A DNA stretch of 64,000 nt from Fundidesulfovibrio magnetotacticus (GCF_013019105.1 NZ_BLTE01000001.1:124001-188000), one strand, 5' to 3'; shown: positions 24,801 through 33,635, numbered from the stretch's first letter. The notes: a model not told the origin generated them from the sequence alone. Translations and numbers: made by a program.

Positions 24801-25991
24801 ATGGCCGACAACAACGACTCCGAGAACATCTTCGAGCGCAAGGACCGCCTTGCCGACGCCGAATCGACCGTGGGTGCCCCGGTGAATTGGGGGTCGTCCG
24901 TTCCTGGCGACCAGAGCCTCGAAGCGGCCATCGCCGCCTCGCAGAAGCCCTCGGTGAACCAGCACATCGACGGCATCGACCAGGCCGAGCGCCCCAGCGG
25001 CCCCGTGGGCCTCGACGTGGGCACCAGCCGCATCGTGGCCGCGCAGAACATGCGCAACCACATCCACATCACCGAGCAGGTGAACGCCTTCTTCACCATC
25101 CCCATCTCGAAATTTTCCAGGCGCATCCTGCAAAACCACGAGATCATGTTCTTCGAGCGCGGCGACCAGTTCTGCATCGTGGGCTCGTCGGCCGACAACT
25201 TCGCCAACACCTTCAACACCAGCTCCCGAAGGCCCATCCAGGGCGGCCTCCTGAGCCCGGCCGAGAAGGACGGCATCAGCGTCGTCCAGGCCGTGGTCAA
25301 CACCCTCATCCAGAAGCCCAAACGCTTCGGCGAAACCATCTGCTACGGCATCCCCGGCGAACCGGTGGACGGGCAGGCGGCGGCAGGGAAAGTGACCTAC
25401 CACGAGCAGGTCATCAAGATGTTCCTGCAAAACCTCGGCTACACGCCCATCTCCATCAACGAAGGCATGGCCACCGTGCTCTCCGAACTCGGGCAGGACG
25501 ACTACACCGGCATCGGCATCAGCATGGGCGGCGGCATGTGCAACGTGTGCCTCTCCTACCTGTCTTTCCCGGTGATCACATTCAGCATCCAGGCCGCTGG
25601 CGACTACATCGACACCATGACCGGCCAGGCCGTGGGCGAGCCCGCCACCAAGATCAAGTTCATCAAGGAAGAGGAACTCGACCTCTCCCGCGAAGCGGGC
25701 GACATGGTGCAGACCGCCCTGCACATCTACTACGACGCCGTCATCCACAAGCTCCTGCACAGCCTGCAGCGCGTGCTGGCCGCGTCCGACAAGCTGCCCA
25801 AGATCGCCAAGCCCATTCCCATCGTGCTCTCGGGCGGCACGGCCATGCCCAAGGGCTGCGTGAACAAGTTCCGCAAGGTGCTCGACACCGTTTCGCTGCC
25901 CATCGCCGTCTCCGACGTGCGCCTGGCGGCGGACCCCCTGCACACCACCGCGCGCGGCGCGCTCATCATGGCCATGAGCGAGTCCGCCTAG
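24801..25991 (+). CDS. mad28: Mad28-type second actin-like protein
   Basis: The 396-residue protein has a disordered N-terminal extension of about 68 residues and then an actin fold. Phosphate-1 is GLDVGTSRI (70-78), the connect segment is INEGMATVL, and the adenosine motif is VLSGGTAMPKG. The phosphate-2 loop reads GISMGGGMCNV, where actin-like ATPases normally have DxGGGT; the Asp is replaced by Ser and the Thr by Met. It is clearly different from the MamK at 16681. Deltaproteobacterial islands are known to carry such a second actin, named Mad28, and the name is given on that basis. It may form its own filament or cap MamK. Confidence 0.8.
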   Translation: MADNNDSENIFERKDRLADAESTVGAPVNWGSSVPGDQSLEAAIAASQKPSVNQHIDGIDQAERPSGPVGLDVGTSRIVAAQNMRNHIHITEQVNAFFTIPISKFSRRILQNHEIMFFERGDQFCIVGSSADNFANTFNTSSRRPIQGGLLSPAEKDGISVVQAVVNTLIQKPKRFGETICYGIPGEPVDGQAAAGKVTYHEQVIKMFLQNLGYTPISINEGMATVLSELGQDDYTGIGISMGGGMCNVCLSYLSFPVITFSIQAAGDYIDTMTGQAVGEPATKIKFIKEEELDLSREAGDMVQTALHIYYDAVIHKLLHSLQRVLAASDKLPKIAKPIPIVLSGGTAMPKGCVNKFRKVLDTVSLPIAVSDVRLAADPLHTTARGALIMAMSESA

Positions 25992-26003
25992 GACGCGAAA
26001 CCC

Positions 26004-26033
26004 GGCCGCGCCTTCACGCCCGAAGGCGCGGCC
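26004..26033 (+). terminator. Strong hairpin after the second actin gene
   Basis: GGCCGCGCCTTC and GAAGGCGCGGCC form a perfect 12-bp stem with loop ACGCCC, 12 bases after the actin stop. The bases that follow (CTTCCCG) are not T-rich, so it is more likely a partial terminator or RNA-stabilising hairpin than a complete stop. It could lower expression of the following genes relative to the actin. Confidence 0.5.
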
Positions 26034-26053
26034 CTTCCCGAACCAACCACGCA

Positions 26054-26557
26054 ATGGACACAGGCTCCCCGATGCCCAGGCCGACCCATGTGGCCGTGTT
26101 TTCCCCTGACTTCGTGCGCGGCAACGTTCTCCTGCGACGCATCGCCAGGGACAACGCGGATGCGGCCCTGCACGACGCCCTGACCCCGCTGCGCAAGTCC
26201 CTGCGGGATGCCCGGCCCCGTGTCGTGGTTTTCGACGCCTCCGCCGCCTCGCCGGGCGAGCTGCGCGCCCTGCCCGAACTCTGCCATGAGCTTCCTCCCG
26301 GCTGCGAAGTCGTGGTGCTCGGCGCGTTGCCCGAAGGCTTCGGCCTCCCGGAAATGCGCGGGGTTGCCGCCGTCCTTCCGGGGGCGCTCGACCCGGAAGC
26401 CGTCGCCCTGGCGGTAAGCCACGTCTGCGCGCGCCCGGCGCCGACCGCGCGGCCCCCGGAAGCTGCGGAGCCTCCCTCCACCGGCACGGAACAACTGCGC
26501 GACGCGCCCGTTCGAGAAATCGAAGCCGACCTGCTGGCCTTCCTCAAACTGGATTAA
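26054..26557 (+). CDS. Receiver-like domain protein without phospho-acceptor
   Basis: Start is ATG 26054 or ATG 26072; neither has a strong ribosome site. The protein of 161-167 residues has beta/alpha alternation typical of CheY-like or septum-site proteins (HVAVFSPDFVRGNVLLRRIA, then RVVVFDASAA, then CEVVVLGAL). Asp in VVVFDAS is at the position of the acceptor but the surrounding acidic pocket (DD near the N-terminus) is missing. It lies 4 bases before a MinD-type ATPase gene, as pseudo-receivers often do next to MinD/CpaE ATPases (in CpaE they are fused). A targeting role for the ATPase is the best guess. Confidence 0.6.
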   Translation: MDTGSPMPRPTHVAVFSPDFVRGNVLLRRIARDNADAALHDALTPLRKSLRDARPRVVVFDASAASPGELRALPELCHELPPGCEVVVLGALPEGFGLPEMRGVAAVLPGALDPEAVALAVSHVCARPAPTARPPEAAEPPSTGTEQLRDAPVREIEADLLAFLKLD

Positions 26558-26561
26558 CGCC

Positions 26562-27476
26562 GTGACAGCACCCACACCAGCGATCATTGCCGTCATCGGA
26601 CCCAAAGGCGGGGTCGGCAAGAGCACCATTTCGGCCAATCTGGCCATCTGCCTGGCGCGCACGGGGGCGCGCGTCATCGCCGTGGACCTCGACCTCGGTT
26701 CTGCCAATCTCAACGTCCTGTTCGGGCTCAGGAACGTGCCCTGCACGCTGGACGATTTCCTGATGGGCAAGATTCCCGAACTGGATCAGGCCGTCCTTCC
26801 CACCGGCATCGAGGGGCTTTCGCTCATTTCCGGAGGCAACGTCCCCGGCATCGCCAGCCTTCCCTACCAGCGCAAGATCAAGCTCATGCGCCACCTGCGC
26901 AAACTCCCGTGCGACTATCTCCTGCTGGACCTCGCCGCGGGCGTCACCAACAACGTGGTCGATTTCGCCCTCATGGCCGGGAAAAGCCTCCTCGTCACCA
27001 CGCCCGACGTGCCCTCGCTCATGAGCCTCTACAGCTTCCTGAAAACCATGGTGTTCCGAAGAATGGCGCTGTACCTCAAGCAAGCCGGGGCCACGGAGAT
27101 CCTCGCGCTGCTTGAAATGGCCAAGGACGCCGAAAGCCACCCGGAGCTCAAAACCTTCGAGGCCCTGCTCGAACGCGCCCGTGCGGTGGACCCGCAGAAT
27201 GTCGAGAAGATGCGCCGCGTCAACGCGCGTTTCGCGCCCGTCACGCTGGTCAACAGGGCCTCGGGCGAGGCCGGGATCAAGGCCGGGGCCACCATCAACA
27301 AGCTGATGGAAAAATTTCTGAGCATCACCGTGCACGACATCATGACCGTGCGTGAAGACCCCGCCGTGACCAGGGCGGCCATGAAACTCAGGCCCGTGCT
27401 GATCGAGGAGCCCGGCTGCCCCTTCGGCAAGGACCTGCAAAGGGCTGCCGCGTTCATCGTGAACAAGGGGCTGTGA
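26562..27476 (+). CDS. MinD/ParA-type positioning ATPase
   Basis: The start is GTG at 26562. The 304-residue protein has a deviant Walker A (GPKGGVGKST, about 13-22), the switch AVDLDLGSANL (about 45-55) and a Walker B/switch II with YLLLDLAAGV (about 120-129), like MinD and FlhG. The second half is alpha-helical. Such ATPases position flagella, chromosomes, carboxysomes or chemoreceptors through membrane or DNA gradients. Inside a magnetosome operon it could set the position or partition of the chain. The stop overlaps the start of the next coiled-coil gene (GTGA), suggesting a direct partner. Confidence 0.85.
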   Translation: MTAPTPAIIAVIGPKGGVGKSTISANLAICLARTGARVIAVDLDLGSANLNVLFGLRNVPCTLDDFLMGKIPELDQAVLPTGIEGLSLISGGNVPGIASLPYQRKIKLMRHLRKLPCDYLLLDLAAGVTNNVVDFALMAGKSLLVTTPDVPSLMSLYSFLKTMVFRRMALYLKQAGATEILALLEMAKDAESHPELKTFEALLERARAVDPQNVEKMRRVNARFAPVTLVNRASGEAGIKAGATINKLMEKFLSITVHDIMTVREDPAVTRAAMKLRPVLIEEPGCPFGKDLQRAAAFIVNKGL

Positions 27477-28030
27477 CTGTTAAAAGCCTGAACCAGCATG
27501 CGCGAGGGGCCATGGAAGAAGACCACGCCACCGCACCATCGGAACATGAGTCGACACGTCAACCCGAGACGGCCTTGATTTCCGGCATCGTGTCCCGTCT
27601 TGCAGGCCAGAACCAGAGGCTGGCCCTGTTGATGGAACAGTTCGCCGTTGCGGAAGCCCAACGCCGGATGGTCTTTGAAGAGCGCATCTTCGAGCTGCGC
27701 TCCGTGGCCAGGCAGGCCCTCGATGAAAAGGATCGGCTCGAGCACGCCTCGGCCCGGTCCAAGGCCGAGCTGGCAGCCATGAGCGCCCAGGCCGCGCGCT
27801 TCGCCGACCGCGCCTCCCAATGCCAGGAGCGACTTGATGCGGCCCAGCGCGAGGTGGAAGTGCTCAAGCGGGAGCTCAACTCCTGCCGCGACAGGCTTGC
27901 CGATTCGGAGCGCGCGCGCCACGAGGCGCAGGACGCCCTGCGCTCCCAGCGGGAGGTCAACCAGGAGCTCAAACGCGACCTGGACCGCCTCCAGCGCCAA
28001 TGGCAGCAGATCATCGACCGGGACAGATAA
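27473..28030 (+). CDS. Coiled-coil partner of the MinD-type ATPase
   Basis: GTG at 27473 overlaps the ATPase stop; an internal ATG at 27512 is an alternative. The 185-residue protein has a polar N-terminus and a coiled coil (about 50-180). Its end, LDRLQRQWQQIIDRDR, repeats the C-terminal peptide of the coiled-coil protein at 18190-19116 (LDALQAQWEQIVR). A shared terminal peptide suggests that both dock to the same partner, for example the ATPase or a filament. Confidence 0.72.
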   Translation: MTVKSLNQHARGAMEEDHATAPSEHESTRQPETALISGIVSRLAGQNQRLALLMEQFAVAEAQRRMVFEERIFELRSVARQALDEKDRLEHASARSKAELAAMSAQAARFADRASQCQERLDAAQREVEVLKRELNSCRDRLADSERARHEAQDALRSQREVNQELKRDLDRLQRQWQQIIDRDR

Positions 28031-28054
28031 CCCCACGCCCGTACGGGAGGCGAC

Positions 28055-29701
28055 ATGTCGGCAACGGCGCCCAACGAACACGACGGCCCCGGGAATTTCT
28101 CCATATCCGGTCTTTCACGGCTCGCCGAGTCTCAGGAGCGGGTCCTTTCCCTGCTGGAGGCCACGGCTTCGCGGCTGGCCATGGTGGAGTTCGCCCCGGC
28201 CGCACCGGCCACGGACGAAGAGAAGGAACGGCTCCGCCAGGAGACGGAAACACTTGCCGCCGCCCTGGAGCAGGAGCGTCTGAGCGCCGCGCGGGACAAA
28301 GACGAGGCGCGGGAGCTGCTGCGCCAGGCCGAGCAGGCGCTGGAGCAGGCTGCCCTGGCGACGCAAGAGGAACGACGCCTGGCCGCTGAGCTGGCCCGGG
28401 AGCTCGAAGCGGCGCGCTCCATGCTCGAAGAGGCTCGCGCCGACGCGCTGCGGGCGCAGGGAGATCTGGATGCCCTGCGCGGGGAAATGAAACGCCTGGA
28501 AGACGATTTGTCACGGTCCGCGCCGATTCCCGAGAGCGAGGAGGCCAAGGCAGCTGAAAAGGCCCTGCTCGAAGAGTGCTCGCGCCTGGAATCCTCCCTT
28601 GAAGAGGAGCGGCGACGCGGTGAGCAGGCGCAGGCCCTGATAAGCACGCTGGCCGCCGAACGCGACGAGGCGCGGGAACGGCTCGCGCTGGCCGAGGAAC
28701 GCGCCCGCTCCGCTGAGACGCGCGTCCAGGAGTTTGGACGGCAGACACAGCAGCTGGAGGCGCGGGGACAAGAGCTGGAGGCGCTGCGGCTGGAACTGGA
28801 AGCGAGGCTGGCCGAAGCGTTGGCCGCTGGAGAACGGGCGACGCCTGTCTCCTCCAACGCGGACCAGGAGCAAACGTCTCACCGCACGGACGCCGCAGAC
28901 GCTTCCGGCGTGCGCTTCTGGAAAAGCTGCTGTCTGGGCCTGATGCTCGTGCTCGTGGTGGCTCTTTCCGCCCTCTGGGGGGACAGTGACCGTCAGAAAC
29001 CACCGTCGGCGGTCCAGCGTTCCGCGCCCGGCGAAGCCGCGCGGTCGCCTGGCGCGGACGACAAGGAACGCCCCGCGCCGCCCCGGCAGCACGCCATCGG
29101 GGAGGCCGTGCGGCCGGAACAGCCCGGCGAGCCCCGGGCCAAAGCGGAGCAGCAGACGTCGCCCCCTGCCCCTGCCGCGCCCGTTGCGTCCGGCGCGCCC
29201 GCTCCCGCGCCGCCGACGGTCCCGGCTCCTCCCGGGAAGGAAATCCTCTCCGCCGCCGCACCCGAGACCGCGCCGACAACCGGCCCTCCTCCTGCAGCTG
29301 CCCCTGCCCTTTTGCCCCAAGCGACGGCCGCAAAGCCCGAGGCCGCTGGGCCAGACCAGTTCAGCCTGCCCTTCCCTCCCGCCGCCGACGTTCTGAGCCC
29401 GGCCCAGAACAAGGACATCGCGGAACTGGTCAAAAAGGTCCTGGCCAAGCCACGCAAGGTCGTGCTCGTGCTGGGCTATGCCGACGCCCAGCCGCTGCGT
29501 GGAGTGCTCGCCAAGCGCTACCCGGACAACGTGGCCCTGGCCCAGGCCAGGGCTCTGGCCGTGGCCCGGGCCCTGGTGGCGGGCGGCGTTCCCGAGAAGC
29601 TGGTGACGGCCTGCGGAGTGGGCGCCGTACGCCCGTTGTCCTCCGGCCAGCCCGCGGCGGGCGGCCTGCTGGCCCGTCGGGCCGACGTGCTGGCCTGGTG
29701 A
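28055..29701 (+). CDS. Membrane-spanning coiled coil with OmpA-like peptidoglycan-binding domain
   Basis: The 548-residue protein has a long cytoplasmic coiled coil (about 20-275), one membrane helix (about 288-308), a Pro/Ala-rich periplasmic linker (about 310-440) and a C-terminal OmpA/MotB-like domain (about 445-548). The OmpA signature is recognisable: GYADAQPL holds the conserved Asp and NVALAQARALAVARALVAGG holds the conserved Arg of the peptidoglycan-binding motif. The layout would tie a cytoplasmic filament bundle to the cell wall. As the last gene of the actin/coiled-coil operon it is the obvious anchor for the magnetosome chain. The role is inferred; the domain order is seen. Confidence 0.85.
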   Translation: MSATAPNEHDGPGNFSISGLSRLAESQERVLSLLEATASRLAMVEFAPAAPATDEEKERLRQETETLAAALEQERLSAARDKDEARELLRQAEQALEQAALATQEERRLAAELARELEAARSMLEEARADALRAQGDLDALRGEMKRLEDDLSRSAPIPESEEAKAAEKALLEECSRLESSLEEERRRGEQAQALISTLAAERDEARERLALAEERARSAETRVQEFGRQTQQLEARGQELEALRLELEARLAEALAAGERATPVSSNADQEQTSHRTDAADASGVRFWKSCCLGLMLVLVVALSALWGDSDRQKPPSAVQRSAPGEAARSPGADDKERPAPPRQHAIGEAVRPEQPGEPRAKAEQQTSPPAPAAPVASGAPAPAPPTVPAPPGKEILSAAAPETAPTTGPPPAAAPALLPQATAAKPEAAGPDQFSLPFPPAADVLSPAQNKDIAELVKKVLAKPRKVVLVLGYADAQPLRGVLAKRYPDNVALAQARALAVARALVAGGVPEKLVTACGVGAVRPLSSGQPAAGGLLARRADVLAW

Positions 29702-29774
29702 GGCTTAGGGCGATCAGGTGCGACGCTGGGGAGCTCCGGGCCGACTATCCGGGAACGCCCCCGGCCGTGTGGGG

Positions 29775-30605
29775 TCAGTCCAGGGAGGCCACGGCGGACC
29801 GAACCGCCTGAGCGCCCCACTCCCGCTCAAGGCGGCGGATCATGAAGTGTCCGCGCGCCGTGCGCTGGTAGTGGTCCAGGAAGATGGCGTTGAGGGCGGC
29901 CCCGCCGATGGCCCCGGCCAGGGGGAGCGACTGCGCCAGGAACTTCTCCTCCAGCATCACTCCGAAACGTGGGGCGATGAACTCGACCATGCGCACAAGG
30001 GAGGGGCGTAGCGTGTTGCGCTGCGCGCCCGCCGCCATGTAGGTCAGGGCGGTGCGCACCTCCTGCGCGAAGAGCGAGCGAGTGGTGAAGTAACTGGCCA
30101 GAACGGGTTCGTCCGGGGCGTGATCGCCTTCCAGCCCGAAAACCTCGATGCAGGCCAGGCGTGCCTCGACGCGGCGCAGGTCCTCCCCGTGGTGCCTGGC
30201 CAGGGCGGCGATGGAGCGCAGCATGATCGAGGTCGAGACCGTTATTTCCACGGGAAGCGAAGCCAGGCCTCCGAAGCCGCCGATCCCTCCCGAAAGCATC
30301 ACGCCCCATTTGTGCAGGCGCGACTGATCGCTGCGCGCCTCCTCGTTCATGGTGTGGGAAATGACGTATTCGGAGAGCTTGAGCAGCGCACCGCGCGCCC
30401 CCTTGGCAATGGCGTCGCGCGCCTTGCGGGGCAGAAGGGCGTAGGCTTGGTCCACGGGCGTTCCAAGCGTGGTGAGGAAACGGTGGGACAGGCTGCGGTG
30501 CTCTAGCAGCGACCGGGCCGTGCGCAACTGCTCCATGGCCTGGGCGTCCAACGCCTCGCCCGGTCCCTTCCCGGACGCTACGGTGCGGACCGGTGGCGAA
30601 TCCAT
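29775..30605 (-). CDS. EcsC-family protein
   Basis: The 276-residue protein matches the EcsC family by its glycine-rich amphipathic segment (GGIGGFGGLASLPVEI, about 107-122), SIMLRSIAALARHHGED and the C-terminal GAIGGAALNAIFLDHY. EcsC proteins are membrane-associated and of unclear function. It converges with the OmpA-type gene at 29701 and is followed on the - strand by tauE and preceded by nothing upstream of its start except tauE's stop at 30628, so the three - strand genes kup, tauE, ecsC may be one unit read leftward. Confidence 0.8.
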   Translation of the reverse strand: MDSPPVRTVASGKGPGEALDAQAMEQLRTARSLLEHRSLSHRFLTTLGTPVDQAYALLPRKARDAIAKGARGALLKLSEYVISHTMNEEARSDQSRLHKWGVMLSGGIGGFGGLASLPVEITVSTSIMLRSIAALARHHGEDLRRVEARLACIEVFGLEGDHAPDEPVLASYFTTRSLFAQEVRTALTYMAAGAQRNTLRPSLVRMVEFIAPRFGVMLEEKFLAQSLPLAGAIGGAALNAIFLDHYQRTARGHFMIRRLEREWGAQAVRSAVASLD

Positions 30606-30627
30606 AGGCGTGCGCGGTCTCCAGGAA

Positions 30628-31524
30628 TCAGTAGTTGAAGAACATCAGCTTCACGCTGAGCACGATGAACACCGGAATGAGCAGGCGCAGCAACGTCTTG
30701 TCGCTGAAGCGCGGCGAGAGACGCGCCCCGATCTGTGCGCCCACGATGGTTCCAGCGGCCAGGCTCAGGGCCGTCTTGTAGGGCAGCGTGGTCGAATACA
30801 TGAGGGCGATCAGGGTGAAGCCGGAGTTGATGGCGGTGATGTAGTGCGAAGTGGCCGTGGCGATGTGCACGGGAAACTTGAGGATGTATACAAGCGCGGG
30901 AACCTGCATGAGCCCGCCGCCGATGCCGAGGAACGTGGAAAGCGCGCCGATAAGCGCCGTCACCGCCATGCCCAACGGCTCGTCCACGGTGTAGGCGAAG
31001 GTGTTTCCCTGGCGGTCGACGATGCGCCTGGATGCGGGCTTGCGCACTTCGTCGTCGGCCTCGGAGATGAACTCCGCTCCGAAGCTCAGGCGCGGCTTTC
31101 TGCCGCGCCGACGCAATTGTTTGAGTCCGCCGAAGAAGGGGCTGCTGCTGCGCGCGTCGGCGCTCACCGGCTTGGCGTAGATGTACAGGGCCAGAAGCAG
31201 CAGGAAGAACCCGAACAGGAACGAGAACACGTTCATGTGGATCCAGTGGATGGCCATGACGCTCGCGATGCCGCCCGGTATGGCCACAAGACCGAACTTG
31301 GTGCCGCTGGACATGTCCACCCGCCACTCGCGCATGTAGGCGATGGTGCCGGAGAGGGTGTTGCAAAAGATCGCGAGCACGGAGACGGCCACGAGCGTTG
31401 GCGTGTCGTAATGGTAGAACATGGCCAACACGGGCACGATGAGCGGCCCGCCGCCGATGCCCGCCAGCGTGCCGTAACACCCGACGAACAGCCCGAACAG
31501 GACCAAAGCGGCGATTTCAAGCAT
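30628..31524 (-). CDS. tauE: TauE/SafE-family membrane transporter
   Basis: I take the ATG at 31524, preceded on this strand by GGAGACGAGG; the frame stays open upstream into kup but without need. The 298-residue protein has about eight helices in two repeats, each with the family motif (GTLAGIGGGPLIVPVLAMF near residue 20, FLGIGGGLMQVPALVYIL near 190), and a long basic loop between them (about 120-165). The family exports sulfite, taurine-derived or other organic anions. A tauE gene is a known member of the Desulfovibrio magneticus magnetosome island. Substrate here is unknown. Confidence 0.88.
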   Translation of the reverse strand: MLEIAALVLFGLFVGCYGTLAGIGGGPLIVPVLAMFYHYDTPTLVAVSVLAIFCNTLSGTIAYMREWRVDMSSGTKFGLVAIPGGIASVMAIHWIHMNVFSFLFGFFLLLLALYIYAKPVSADARSSSPFFGGLKQLRRRGRKPRLSFGAEFISEADDEVRKPASRRIVDRQGNTFAYTVDEPLGMAVTALIGALSTFLGIGGGLMQVPALVYILKFPVHIATATSHYITAINSGFTLIALMYSTTLPYKTALSLAAGTIVGAQIGARLSPRFSDKTLLRLLIPVFIVLSVKLMFFNY

Positions 31525-31610
31525 GGACCAGACCTCGTCTCCAATCCTGGAAGCGTCGTTGCGCGTCGTTTTTGAGGCGAACGCATGCGCCCGAGCTTTC
31601 CGTAAAAAGC

Positions 31611-33635
31611 CTACTCCACATCGCCAGCCTCGGTGATCACGCGGGCTGCGGGGATGCCGAAAGAAGTGAACGCCGGGGGCTCCCCGCGAAAGAGCAGTCC
31701 GCCAACGGCGTCGAGAACATTCTCCCAGGGGCCATGCCCGGCCTTGGGGCGGCTCTGGCCTCCCAGGTAATAGACAAGGGCAGGGTCGTGCGGCACGCCG
31801 TGGCTCTCGGCCTCGTCGAGCAGCTCCGGCACGTTCGGGTGCTCCATGAATCCGTAGCGGGCCACGATCTGATGGACGCCCAGACCCAGGTGTCGCACGG
31901 CCAGACGCTTGCCCGCCTCCACCGTGGGGTCGCCGGTCCTGCGCAGGCACACGATCACGACGTTCTCATGCAGCACCCCGCGCTCCCCGAGAATATCCAC
32001 CAGGGACTTCGGGGTGTTGGCCGCCTCGACGCCCAAAAAGACCGCCGTGCCGGGAGCGCGTGCGAGCGCGATCTCGCCCAGGCGTCTCATGAACGTCTCA
32101 AGCGGGATGGAGCCCCTCGAAAGCGTCAGACGCCAATTGCCGTCCTGATGGCGCTTGCTGGCCAGCATGCACAGCATGGCCGCGCAGGCCGCCAGCAGGA
32201 CGAACCAGCCGCCGCTGACAACCTTGAGGAGGTTCGTGCCGAAAAAAAGCAGGTCCAGGATGAGGAATCCCGAGACCAGCGAGGCGGCGATCCACAGGGG
32301 CCACTTCCAGTTGCGGGTGATGACGAAGAAGTACAGACAGGTGGTCACCACCATGGTGCCCGTGACCGCGAGGCCGAACGCGCCGGCCATGTTGGCCGAC
32401 TCGCGGAAGGCGAACACAAGGAGAACGCTCGCGCACATCATGATGGTGTTGATGGCCGGTATGTAGATCTGGCCCGGAATGATCCAGGAAGTCCGCATGA
32501 CGCGCATCCTGGGCAGATAGTCGAGCAGGATGGCGTGGCGGGCGAGGGAGAACACCCCCGAAATCATGGCCTGCGAGGCGCAAATGGTGGCCATGGAGGC
32601 GAGCAGCACCATGGGGATGCGCAGCGCGCCGGGCACGATGCCGTAGAACGGGTTGGAGGCGATGGCCGGGTCGAGCAGAAGCCCGGCCCCCTGACCGAAA
32701 TAGTTGAGCGTGAGGGCGGGAAGCACGACCGAGAACCACGACACCCGGATGGGTTGCGCGCCGAAATGGCCCATGTCGGCATACAGGGCCTCGCATCCGG
32801 TGATGCACAGCACCACCGACCCGAGGACCGCGAACCCGGAAAGGCCGTGGCGGAACAGGAAATCCAGGGCGTGGTGCGGGGCCAGCGCCGCCAGCACCTC
32901 GGGCGCGCGCGCGATCTGTCCGATGCCGAGCAGGGCGATGGCGGCGAACCACGTGAGCATCACGGGGCCGAACAGCCGTCCGATGCCTCCCGTGCCGCGG
33001 CGCTGCAGGGCGTAAAGTCCCACAAGGATGGCCGCGGTGAGCGGCAACACCGCCGGACGCGCCACGTCGGTGGCGTACCCCAGGCCCTCCACCGCCGAAA
33101 GCACCGAGATGGCGGGCGTGATCATGCCGTCGCCGAAAAACAGCGCCGCGCCCGCAAGCGTGCACAGCACGATGAGCTTCATGGAACGGGCCGAGAAATG
33201 GTTGCCGTCCTTGCGCAGCAGGTTGAACAGCGCGAACAGCCCGCCCTCGCCCTTGTGGTCGGCGCGCATGATGAACAGCACGTATTTGAGAGTGACCACC
33301 AGCATGAGCGACCAGAACACCAGCGACAGCACGCCCAGGATGTTGGTCTCGCTCGGCGCGAAAGCTCCGTCGTGGAAGCAGGCCTTGATGGCGTAGAGCG
33401 GGCTTGTCCCTATGTCGCCGAAAACGACGCCCAGCGCGCCCAGGGCCAGGGCTGGGGTGAGCGCGCCAAGATCATGGCCCGCATGGCCGCCCACGACCCC
33501 AAGGGGGTCGCGCGCCGCCGGGTGCAGGCCGCGCATGGCGTAATTGCGCAGGAACCCGTCGACAAGAGGGTCGTTTGAAGGGGCTTGCCCGCGCGGAAGC
33601 CGCGCGCCGGAGGGGGGCGTCTTGGACATGTTCAA
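31611..33635 (-). CDS. kup: Kup potassium uptake transporter
   Basis: The 674-residue protein is a full-length KUP/HAK family carrier with 12 helices. Diagnostic motifs are LGALGVVFGDIGTSPLYAIK near residue 70, GEGGLFALFNLL, FFGDGMITPAISVLSAVEG and GCEALYADMGHFG. The C-terminal cytoplasmic domain is short. A kup gene is part of the D. magneticus magnetosome island; its role in biomineralisation is not settled. Read leftward with tauE after an 86-base gap. It has an extended N-terminus (about 55 residues) rich in Pro and Gly before the first helix. Confidence 0.96.
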   Translation of the reverse strand: MNMSKTPPSGARLPRGQAPSNDPLVDGFLRNYAMRGLHPAARDPLGVVGGHAGHDLGALTPALALGALGVVFGDIGTSPLYAIKACFHDGAFAPSETNILGVLSLVFWSLMLVVTLKYVLFIMRADHKGEGGLFALFNLLRKDGNHFSARSMKLIVLCTLAGAALFFGDGMITPAISVLSAVEGLGYATDVARPAVLPLTAAILVGLYALQRRGTGGIGRLFGPVMLTWFAAIALLGIGQIARAPEVLAALAPHHALDFLFRHGLSGFAVLGSVVLCITGCEALYADMGHFGAQPIRVSWFSVVLPALTLNYFGQGAGLLLDPAIASNPFYGIVPGALRIPMVLLASMATICASQAMISGVFSLARHAILLDYLPRMRVMRTSWIIPGQIYIPAINTIMMCASVLLVFAFRESANMAGAFGLAVTGTMVVTTCLYFFVITRNWKWPLWIAASLVSGFLILDLLFFGTNLLKVVSGGWFVLLAACAAMLCMLASKRHQDGNWRLTLSRGSIPLETFMRRLGEIALARAPGTAVFLGVEAANTPKSLVDILGERGVLHENVVIVCLRRTGDPTVEAGKRLAVRHLGLGVHQIVARYGFMEHPNVPELLDEAESHGVPHDPALVYYLGGQSRPKAGHGPWENVLDAVGGLLFRGEPPAFTSFGIPAARVITEAGDVE

